Positions 1-9,548 of a stretch of 64,000 bases of DNA are shown piece by piece. The translations under genes and the position numbers were made by a program. A model generated the notes under the pieces. It did not search any database. It saw only the letters and a list, made by a program, of their open reading frames with translations, and had not been told where the DNA came from. Numbering within the stretch: position 1 is the first letter of the stretch; the number at the start of each line of letters is the position of its first letter. The DNA comes from Stratiolaelaps scimitus. Taxonomy: Eukaryota > Arthropoda > Arachnida > Mesostigmata > Laelapidae. Location of the stretch: the NCBI GenBank assembly GCA_019614645.1, contig JABWDB010000031.1, forward strand, positions 930,001 through 994,000. The letters run 5' to 3'.

Positions 1-341
1 GTATTAACTACACCTGTTAATTACAATTACAGTATTAACTACACCTGTTAATTACAACTACAGTATTAACGACACCTGTTAATTACAACTACAGTATTAA
101 CGACACCTGTTAATTACAACTACAGGATTAACTACACCTGTTAATTACAACTACAGTATTAACTACACCTGTTAATAACAACTACAGTATTAACGACACC
201 TGTTAATTACAACTACAGTATTAACGACACCTGTTAATTACAACTACAGTATTAACGACACCTGTTAATTACAACTACAGTATTAACTACACCTGATAAT
301 TTCAACTACAGTATTAACTACACCTGTTAATTACAACTATA
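1..341. repeat. 31-bp minisatellite, 11 tandem copies
   Basis: Eleven head-to-tail copies of a 31-bp unit start at 1, 32, 63, 94, 125, 156, 187, 218, 249, 280 and 311. Each unit reads GTATTAAC(T/G)ACACCTG followed by TTAATTACAACTACA, with a few substitutions. The period is constant and no indel was seen. The array stops abruptly at about 341 and may continue to the left of the window. Nearly every unit carries CACCTG (an E-box hexamer) and most carry TTAATTA (a homeodomain core). It lies about 290 bp upstream of an acyl-CoA synthetase start codon. Confidence 0.97.
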
Positions 342-628
342 ATTTTCTCTAACACATACCTACAACATTTAGCGAAAGTCAATAGAAATATGACCTTCGC
401 GTGTTGCGTAAAGACGATCAGCATGATTAAGTGATTTGCGTCTGTAAATCACAATAGCTCGACATCTTATCGGCAGATACAATAGGTGAGAGAAACGCGG
501 TGTCTAATCGCATGTGTGCGTGCCACCACATAAAGGACACACTTGGCTACCGATGCTAGAGTTGGAGGGTCATCCACTGGAAGCTAGCTGTTCAACGAAA
601 CCAAGGCGGAGGCACATACAGAGCAACG
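342..628 (+). other. Upstream/5'UTR stretch of the acyl-CoA synthetase gene
   Basis: Unique sequence lies between the minisatellite and the ATG at 629. A short ATG frame starts near 512 and stops before the main start, so an upstream ORF is possible. I see no clear TATA box or intron here. Confidence 0.4.
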
Positions 629-2269
629 ATGACGCCAGCGACACCCGGTCAATGGAATGGACCTCCACTAACCGAGACGACTTATCTAGACTTTGCATTG
701 GAGGGTTGGCGTAAGAACCCGACGAAAGTGGCTGTCATAGACATCAACTCTGGTGAAGAGGTCATATTCAGACAATTCGAAGATAAAGTCATCAACTTTG
801 CTGCCTCCCTACAGAAGCTCGGGGTCCGTTCGCGCAGTAAAGTGCAATTCTACGCCAACAACTGTCTGAATTCGCTCGTGGCGCAACAAGCCGCGTTGTT
901 CTGTAATGCCAGTGTATTCGCCTTCAAGCCAAGCGTGAATATAAAATACGTCGAGTACAAATTTCAAACGGTAGATGCAGAAATCGAGTTCGTTATTACC
1001 GATTCTGCAAATTACGATGTGGCCGTTCATGACTTCCTGGCAGACCCGGACTGTCGTGTGGAGAAAGTCATTATTGTTGCTGGCAACCCCCAGCGTGCCG
1101 TCCCTAAAGACAAGGTGCTGTTCTTGGATCAGTTGCCGAAAAGCAAATTCGTCCCGCCAAAGGACGAGCGTATCCGTGATGATGTTTTGCTCGTGTCCTA
1201 CACATCTGGCTCGACGGGAATGCCCAAAGGGGTCACACACAGCCACTATTCCTTCGTTACCAGTTTAAAGGCCATGGCCCTTCCCGAGATTCAGGTCTAT
1301 GGAGAAAACGACCGATTTTTACTCCTCAATACGCTAACGTACGGTACCGGTACGATATTTAGTTCAGGTCTATTGGCATACGGAGGAACGCTCATTCTAG
1401 CCAGTCATGATATTGACGGCGACGTTCCACACTATATTGAAAAATATCAAGTAACTGTGTTCTTCATTCTCGAGTGCCCAATGAAAACACTGATAGAAAA
1501 CGCTCACCGCTTCCCAAACAGCCACAAGATGGTTTCCAGTCTTCGGGTCGCTCTTGTTGGGGGTACCGTATTTCCGGAGTACCTTCGAAACGAAGTCAAA
1601 AAATTCTTCGGTGGAATCATGTTTATGAATGTTTATGGCATGACCGAAGCCTTCGGATTGTTATGTTCGCCGAAGCCAGGACCGGACTTCACTAAGCACG
1701 TGGGGTTCCTGGCGCCCTACTTCGAAGTAAAGATACTCAACGACAAAGGACAACCTGTTAAGGTTGACGAACCTGGAGAGCTTCTTTGGCGCGGCCCGCA
1801 AATGACCTTAGGCTATTGGAAGCGTAAGACTGACGATTTCACGTCAGATGGCTTCTATGCGACAGGTGACATGGTCACCGTGGACGATGCCGGTAACGTA
1901 ACAATTGTCGGCCGAAAAAAACATTTCATTATTTGTCTGGATGAGCGCATTTCGCCAACCGAAATCGAAGACGCACTTCTCAATCATCCAGCGGTGAAGG
2001 AGGTTGTTGTGGTGGGTACACCTCATCGAGTGGTACAGGAAGCACCGACAGCTATGGTTGTACTCGAATCGACTTACAAGACTGATAACCGCGATCGTCT
2101 CGAACAACTTCGACGTGAGCTCGTCGACTACATTGCCTCGCGATGTTGTGACAACAAACAACTACACGGTGGTGTCCACTTTGTACAAAGTCTTGATCAG
2201 ACCGACAGCGGAAAATACGCTCGAAGTTTAATCATGGAGAGGGCGGTGCGTCTCGCTACCTCAACATAG
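629..2269 (+). CDS. AMP-forming acyl-CoA synthetase (ANL superfamily, luciferase/4CL-like)
   Basis: A single 546-codon open frame encodes a full-length ANL enzyme, which adenylates a carboxylic acid with ATP and transfers it to CoA. The motifs appear in order. The P-loop-like core YTSGSTGMPKG is near residue 191. NVYGMTEAFG (A5) is near 334, YATGD (A7, ribose binding) near 410 and GRKKHFI (A8 hinge) near 428. SPTEIE follows, and DSGKYAR near 527 holds the invariant C-terminal lysine. The length matches the family (about 540-560). The hinge segment reads LDERISPTEIE, where most members have a glycine before the conserved [VI]xPxE. The C-terminus ends RLATST, with no SKL-type peroxisomal signal. 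There are no introns, unlike the neighbouring genes. The substrate cannot be told from sequence. The ATG at 629 gives a normal N-terminus. Confidence 0.93.
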   Translation: MTPATPGQWNGPPLTETTYLDFALEGWRKNPTKVAVIDINSGEEVIFRQFEDKVINFAASLQKLGVRSRSKVQFYANNCLNSLVAQQAALFCNASVFAFKPSVNIKYVEYKFQTVDAEIEFVITDSANYDVAVHDFLADPDCRVEKVIIVAGNPQRAVPKDKVLFLDQLPKSKFVPPKDERIRDDVLLVSYTSGSTGMPKGVTHSHYSFVTSLKAMALPEIQVYGENDRFLLLNTLTYGTGTIFSSGLLAYGGTLILASHDIDGDVPHYIEKYQVTVFFILECPMKTLIENAHRFPNSHKMVSSLRVALVGGTVFPEYLRNEVKKFFGGIMFMNVYGMTEAFGLLCSPKPGPDFTKHVGFLAPYFEVKILNDKGQPVKVDEPGELLWRGPQMTLGYWKRKTDDFTSDGFYATGDMVTVDDAGNVTIVGRKKHFIICLDERISPTEIEDALLNHPAVKEVVVVGTPHRVVQEAPTAMVVLESTYKTDNRDRLEQLRRELVDYIASRCCDNKQLHGGVHFVQSLDQTDSGKYARSLIMERAVRLATST

Positions 2270-2425
2270 TGAGCAATTCCGGCAACGTCCAACATGAAAT
2301 CGGGACATTGCTTTCTGCCTGGCGACACGTTCACAATCGTCACCAAGTATCATGTTATACAGCAGACAGAAGGCCGATCGCACGAGCGCCTAGAGATAAC
2401 ATCAATGTTTGTGCCATCTCATTAT
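2270..2425. other. Probable 3' flank of the acyl-CoA synthetase gene
   Basis: Non-coding sequence after the TAG stop. No clear AATAAA signal is seen before the SINE. The nearest AATAAA cluster is around 2845-2860. Confidence 0.3.
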
Positions 2426-2692
2426 AACAATAATTGTTTTTCGAGCTCACCCTCAGCTGTTTCCCTCTCTGACAGGCCTCAGCTCTTAAGCTTAGGTATA
2501 ACTATGAGGACCTGTCGGGACCACCTTTGCTTATTCTCTTGCTTCCTCGTACCCGGCGAAAATCTTCAGATAAAGAAAGATGACAAAGAACTCCAAAGAT
2601 TCTACGCGTCTGACAGGATTTGAGCCCGCGTCCCTCCGGTCTAGCTGTCCAAGACGCTCACCACTAGACCATCCAGGGGACGCCCTCTCATT
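2426..2692 (-). mobile_element. tRNA-derived SINE, full-length-like copy
   Basis: Read on the minus strand, this has a tRNA-like head at 2606-2683. The head contains a perfect A box, TGGTCTAGTGG (plus 2661-2671), and a B-box-like GGCTCAAATCC (plus 2616-2626). GCGTC and GACGC at its two ends could pair as an acceptor-stem remnant. A roughly 180-bp body follows, and the same body recurs at 7545-7723. An internal Pol III promoter plus an unrelated body shared by dispersed copies defines a SINE. It is not a functional tRNA, because the cloverleaf is not maintained. Confidence 0.8.
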
Positions 2693-5600
2693 GTACCAGG
2701 ACAGGATGTAATCCTAGCGAAACGTTTTGTTAAACCCCTCTAGAACAAAAACCTTTAAGGGTAAAGTGACCCATTTATCGATGCTGGTTGTGCAAGCGAA
2801 AGCTGATGTTGTCGCGTCAGTCTGTCTCTACTTATCCGAGTTAATAAATAAATAAAGATGTACCACGTCCGAAACAATAATTGAATTGGGTTCATCCAGG
2901 CTCTAATAATTAAATCGATAAATCGTACAATCTCGCTCCATTTTGAGAGTTTTCTTTCTAGTATACACGATAACATTCCTTGATCGATTTAGCGAACAGA
3001 TTCAGCAGGTGTTATCGAATGTTATCACATCATAGGCAATATACAAAGAGCATAGCCGAACACAGCGAATAATATCTGAAATATTAAAAGAATGATTATA
3101 GATGTGGACACGAACACGTCGGTCTTCCCTGTACGAAGGCCGGACAAGAATTGATTCTAATTTGACCAGGATCATACATAGAAGCAACTATTTCTTTCAT
3201 ATTATTCGTTGTCTTAGTATGTACAACAACTAGAGAAGCAGTTGCCGACAGTTGGCATTGCCTCTCTGCCTCTGCACAGAGAGTGGAAGGCGTTGCAGAT
3301 GGAAGGATCCTGCGTTCTTGTCCCCGGGTGGCACGGATCAGCCTGTGGTGGTCCCCTTCGAAGAAATTAGCTATGTGAGAGCCGTGGCCCCCTAGGGTCT
3401 CGAAGGCGAGAAGGAGGAAGAGGTGAGTTGCCGAGAGATTTGCAACTGGCTGAACTAATTTATCCAGTTTTGTTGATATAGCATGCTATTGACAAAACGT
3501 GCCTTTGACACTGTGCCCTATGATTTACTGCTCAACACAACGTATTGCCAGGACGTGAGAATGTCCACATCTGATGTTGCATATTGAACTATATGCAGGT
3601 GCAGCGTAAGTAACTGAAAGTTGAATTGTGTTACTGCGCCGAACTCATTCTCTGTCGGACTTGAATTGCGAAGAGGTCGTCCCATCCTTGAAGCTGAAGC
3701 ATGTGCAGGTCGATCAAAAGGGCTATCACTGCAGGAAACGAGTCGGAGAATATGAGAAGCTGTGCTATCAGGAAACAAATAAAATGTATTCAAATTACAG
3801 GCTACCTCCAGATCTTGGGGGTGGGGACCAAGAACATAGAGTCCTACATGAAGCATGAAAAAGAATAATTTCGATATGAAAAAGCTGAATGCAGGAATGG
3901 CTGAAGCAGTTACTCATTCTGGACTACAGCCGAGCCCCGCCTCGAGTTCAGAGCTAAATGTGCACCTGTTGGAGAGATATGTTACCCATGAATTACCCAC
4001 CTGTACAAGAGCACACTTGTACAGTTATGATTACAAGATCCATGATTGGCTATTTCTTCAAAGAAACACGGAGGACTACTCCTTCCTGAAGCGAACATTT
4101 CAAGACGCGATTCGCCAGCGACAGTGTAACGGTATCCATTGCCGAGGTCAACTTTAGGTCCTTCAACTTAACTTCCTATAGTCAAAAGGATTTATCAGCA
4201 TTGCTGGAAGATTGGCTTCGCATATGCTCTCAGCTTCAAAAACACTGTATACTGTACATATAAATTCTATATATCGATTGTTTTCACAGGTTACATTGCT
4301 TCCCATTTTATCCTGAAAGTTGTCGTTCAACAACCACACCGATCACCGGTGTGTGGCGAATTATCACGAAATGTAGAAATCGCCTACCGCTCAAACCGTT
4401 CCTCATCTAAGCAATGAATACAAACAATCTGTAACACGAATTAGATAATTTATCATCTATGCACAAGTCTATTTACATTTTCAATATACGCTTGCCATGT
4501 TACGGGCACACAATGCTATTTTTTTTACATGACTTGGACTAACCGTCACCAACGACGCCGAAAGCATAGAGCTTGTTGTTTCGCAGCAAAGAAATCACAA
4601 CGAATTCTCATGAATCTCATACGAAATTCATGTATGTTGTCTGTGCTCGATTTTGCTGTGAATGCTCCACGAATGCCTGGTATAGTGCCCCAATAGCGAT
4701 ATTTTCGCGTACGATGAAATGCCGTTTAGTTTCAGTGGTGTACGCTCAATGATGAGAGGTTGACTCGTATTTTCTATTTGCCTATTGACGTTGGTCTTCA
4801 TTGTGCACCGGATGGCCATTATAAAGAAATGCTATAAAGATTTACCGTTCGCCAGCATTTAGCTAATATATATATATATATATATCAGACCGGTGGACAC
4901 CAACAACAACTTGATGCATCCTCGATTCGGATCCGCTCTCAGATATATTGTTCTCTATCTCCGAACGCAAGTTCTCCCTACTTAACTAAAACAAAATGGT
5001 CAGGTTGAATTCAATCGCCATCGTTATCGGCCAATTAAATTACTGTCTTTATCTATCAGCCGCGTTGTTAACCCCAGAGGAGGCAGATCAATATGATATA
5101 CGCTGCGATATAGGCATATAGTTCTATACCCTGGCACTTCCTGCCGGGTAATCATTCCCTTTAAAGTAATTCAAGTAAATAGAGCATGTCTGTATTTGCA
5201 ATCACGATTATCAATTCACTCCGCCACCGCCACCACAGACTATTCACATGGAGACAATGAAAAATAGACAAAAAAAAAACCAGAAAATTCTGCTATACAG
5301 CCTTCCTATAATAAGTACCGCTGTCCCGGCAGCGAAGGGTGTATGTCGAACCCTCTCAGCACCGTGTGCCAGTTGCCGATTTCTATCTAGTTGGGAGAGG
5401 CGACGTTCAGTATCTTTTACCGCGTTGGCAATCACTTACAGTAGACACTTGTGTTTGACTTGTATGAATGGGCGAGTTAGTCCCGTGTTGTCAATGTACA
5501 ATCAGCAACTGCAGCAGCATTGTACAATTGTCGCCTATTATCTAAACAGACTGTATAGGACAGAGTTTAACTCATTCGATTCGAAAACAAGATTCGCTCA

Positions 5601-5875
5601 ATGGCGGCGACGTTTGCGTGGAAACTCAATGAGAGAGAGAGAGAGAGAGCGAGAGAGCTATGTTTCATGCGAATCGCTCAATATCGCCCGCTTGTTTCCC
5701 GTAGTCAGACCGATCAAAATAGATAGATTGATATATGTAGCTATTGCAGCACTGGTGTACGGTGTTCGCTCGCGCAAGCGTCGACAGTGCTCCTTATTCG
5801 ATTGCACCACGAACAACGTGTGTAGGATAACAGCCAGCTTGGGACATTCGAATCACCCAGAATAAAACGAGTGCT
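2693..5875. other. Intergenic, no gene recognised
   Basis: A/T-rich sequence between the acyl-CoA synthetase and the 3' end of the TFIIIC gene. It contains a (TA)n run at about 4866-4884 and (GA)n at about 5630-5655. Short open frames at 3628-3858, 3855-4157 and 5248-5865 have no recognisable domain. The last of these is built partly on the GA microsatellite. I see no supported gene. Confidence 0.5.
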
Positions 5876-5882
5876 TGGTTGA

Positions 5883-8800
5883 TCATCCGCTCGTCATTGT
5901 TGTCGTTGTTGTTGTTCCTGTTGTTGTTGCTGTTGCTGCTGCAACTATTGTCGAAGTTGAAGGTGCAATTACTGCTGCAGCTGCTGCTGTTGTTGCTATT
6001 GTTGCTGCTGCTGCTGTTGTTGTTGCTGTTGATCTCCGTTTTTTTCCTCTACCAGCGGCCCCACCTCTCCAGCCGATTCGGCACTGCGCCCTTGGATCGT
6101 TGATGGGTATTGATAGGCTGGTGCTCGCTTTGGAGCTTGTGCTGTAGTCAACTCTTGACACGCGAACGACTCCACAGCGCAAACCGGACGCCACGAGGTG
6201 ATCGCTTGCAGGGTAATTGGGATTGAAGGCGACAGAGAGGACGGCGTTCAGGGGATACTCGAGACGAGCTGGCGGTGACACCTCAACTGAATTTGGAGGG
6301 ACCGGAAATTGCCATGATGGCGCGAAGTCGACGAACTCCACCGTCCCGACGCCATGAGCAACCTGCGTGATGGAACACATAGAGACGTCTTAGGGGACAT
6401 GGTTGCAGATTCTAATTATCGATCATCATGATAATTGTTATGAAAACAACGTGGCTACTCGCGAATGCGGCCAAGAAACAAAACTATAATACAAGATTGG
6501 TACTAATGAATAAATAGGTATCAAAATCATATATACACAGAGGTCCAGACATTGGCCTCACTTCTATAATAGGGTCTTAGATACAAGTCCTAACCAAACT
6601 TTTCGTATACATTGGTGCCGTAGTGCAAAAAAATATAGAGGTGATAGTTGACCCACCTCCTCGTTCACGGTGTCCACACCTTCAGGAAAACTTTGACTAG
6701 CCTGAAACAGGACCACCTGTAGGCCACGATTTCGGAAATTGCGTAGTTTTCCCGAATTTGTCACCCAGGCCAAGGTTACCAAACCAGCGCTGTCGGTCAT
6801 CGCAACCATGTGCCGCCAATGGTTAACGTCCAAACCAAGACAGGTCCCAGCAGTATATGCCAAAATCTTGAACACAAATTCGTGATAACACAATTCCTCA
6901 TTAGCATAGAGAATTAAAAAAGAGCTTCGATTTAGATTTCTAATTGTGTGTGCTACCGTCACCCTTGCTTATGACACCCATTAAAAGGTAGTTCCCTATA
7001 GATCAGATAGAAAAAGACGAATAGCGAGCTATCAAAATGGAACAACGTCTTACATACATATATGCACATCTCGTCCTCTCAAGTAATCTGTCCCAGTGGC
7101 CAATTCATTTTACCAATGGCGACAGAATAAATAGAAGCAATATAAAGAGACACAGCTACGGAGTGCTATATATATATTTATATATATATATATAACGGAA
7201 AACACAACGCGACTCCCTCACAACAATCTCTCGTTTGCCAAAGCGTGCTAACCGTGCTCTCGGACCGTTTATACGCGCCACTCTCGTATACAGCCACGCA
7301 GGGAGATGGGGTTACCGATTCCTCGTACGATGCTACCACTGATGGCAGGAACTGAAATGTCCGCATGTCGCGACACACCAGACGTCTATCCTCAGAGCAA
7401 ACAAAGACAAGGAACAAGAGCTTTAGGTTATCGATTCATCCATCCATTGAAGCGTTCATCAATTTGGATGGTTGAATAATCAACCTCGTCAGTTTGATCG
7501 ATCAGTACTTAGTTAGCAAGTCGACAAAAAAAATCGATGCAGAAGAATAATTGTTTTTCGAGCTGACCCTCAGCTGACGCTCCCCTATCTGACAGGCCTC
7601 AGCTCTTAACCTTTTAGGTATTACTATGAGAGGACCTGTCGGGGCCACCTTTGCTTATTCTCTTCCTTCCTCGTACCTGGCGAGATTCTTCAGATAAAGA
7701 AAGATGACAAAGAACTACAAAGATAAAGGGATGGCAGACAGTTTTACTCCGGATCTCGGTATCGTTGTTACTCACGAGTATCGACCAAGCAGCGCTCCCG
7801 AATCGATGTCCCAGACGCTGATATTGTTATCGAAGCCCGCACTTACAGCGACCCTTCGGTCAGCAAGGAAATGCCACTGCACCGAACTGACCGACAGACC
7901 ATGGCTACCGAGACGTTTTGAAGGCTCGAACGCCTCGTCCTCCGTAACTAGCAGCGTCCGCTGTCGCAACGTGAACAGGTCGACATTGCCGTTCGCATAG
8001 CCAACCAACAGATGACCATGATCGCGAAGAGGGTCCCACGCGATACACAGTGAGCCTGACATTTCGGCCGGCTCAAGAATCGCCACGGGAACTGGGTCCC
8101 GGTAGAACGCGCCTTCATTTCCCGAAGTCGCATGTGGTAACGCTAAGATTCGAACAAATCCAGCCTGCAGGCCATGAAAAAAAAACACGTTAGACTCGTG
8201 TCCTGAATAGACGAAAAGAGAAGGTCTAAGGCCCGGGGAGAAATACGGCGGGACCCATATCTGCAAGATTGGAGATGGATTGACGCATGCTTGATTGGGA
8301 CGCTATTTCGACACTAACTGAGAACATTTGAACAAGATAAGGTGGCCGTCTTAAAGTGAACACTAAATGCCAGCTGCAAATCAAAGTCTGCGCTTGCTAC
8401 TAAATCATGATAGATTTCACGACTTAGCAGCTTGACTGATATTCACTAGTTTAACGTGACCACGCTATCGACGTGGCCACAATGGTGCTTACCTGAGAGG
8501 TGACAGCGAGTAGACCAAGCCGATTCTCATTGTACGCTCTTGACGGACAGAACTCGGCTCGAGCGACGAAACCCCACCTGTGACAAATTGTATAACATCG
8601 GCGAACCCGGGTGTTTCGATTTTCTTGCTGCTCCCCCGGCAGATTCGTTTCTACGTCGACAACACATGGGGAAAACAAGCAGAGCATCGTCGAAGGTAAA
8701 GGTTTTATATGGGTTTATTAACGGAAGTGGAGTTTTTTTTTTGGCAAAGCTTAAGTTCTCCATAGGGTCGAACCTGCGGCGTGACATATAGAGATAATGT

Positions 8801-8968
8801 CAGGAGCGCTCGACTAGGAGTATCCACGGCAATACACACCCTTGATACCTGTCCCATCGTACTGAGCTCTCTCTCTCTGCTTTTGTTTTTTACACCTGCA
8901 AACTTAGTTTTGTCACGTCACTCGTCCCGCAAAACAGTAGTAGTCTCTAAGTTATATTAATGTTCTAT

Positions 8969-9007
<39 letters not shown>

Positions 9008-9548
9008 CGCCCTCTCTGACTTTGCAGAAACAACAAGTCCCCTTACCTCCTGTCGTTTCGGCGTCGCTATTGGGCGGCCGATTGACGACGACGTGATCGT
9101 TCGACGACGAGACTGCCCAAAGTGACAAGGAGCCCTTCGACAACTGATCTTCGAGAATCACCACACCAGCTTTATTCAGCTGCATGATCTCTGATTGGCT
9201 TCCCTTCGAATGGCTCACCGTGAGCAGGAATTCTTCGCGACTGGCCATCCGCCGTGAACGATGTCGGCTTCGAGCTTCCTCAGGATCGCTGTCAGCATTA
9301 TCGTCGTCGTCATTGTCAGTCTCCACGTCATTCACGTCCGCTGAATCAACGCTGGACTCAGTTGGATTTGGCGTTTTTCGATTGTCCTTTCCAGCTGTCC
9401 CATCGGTGAGTTTTGGGAGTGGGACCCATTTTACCGCCCAGACCGCTCCGCCTACGTAGATCGTATCGTGATCACTATCTCGGTCGCTGTACGATTCGTG
9501 AAGCTCCAATAGTTTTTGAGTAGCGTCCTCCTTACAGCCTCCGGGTTT
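5883..9548 (-). CDS. TFIIIC-like gene: WD-repeat region and Thr/Ala tail
   Basis: Exons 9548-9047, 8650-8493, 8164-7776, 7385-7214, 6896-6657 and 6362-5883 form the beta-propeller region. They carry GGAVWAVKW, CIAWDPLRDHGHLLVGYANG, SVSSVQWHFLADRRVAVSAG and VWDIDSG (classical WD ending), AMTDSAGLVTLAWV and VAFNPNYPASDHLVASG. The last exon closes with basic GRGKKRRS and then a Thr/Ala/Ile run coded by a GTT/GCT-type repeat (plus 5890-6035). Confidence 0.85.

Noticed and set aside
1..341. CRISPR-like array
   Set aside because: The repeats are directly adjacent, with no unique spacers, and the DNA is eukaryotic. It is a minisatellite.
3628..4157. Two overlapping plus-strand frames (76 and 100 codons)
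   Set aside because: No recognisable motif, splice context or conservation cue. Left as unassigned non-coding DNA.
5248..5865. 205-codon plus-strand open frame
   Set aside because: No domain is seen, it runs through a GA microsatellite, and its composition is not coding-like.
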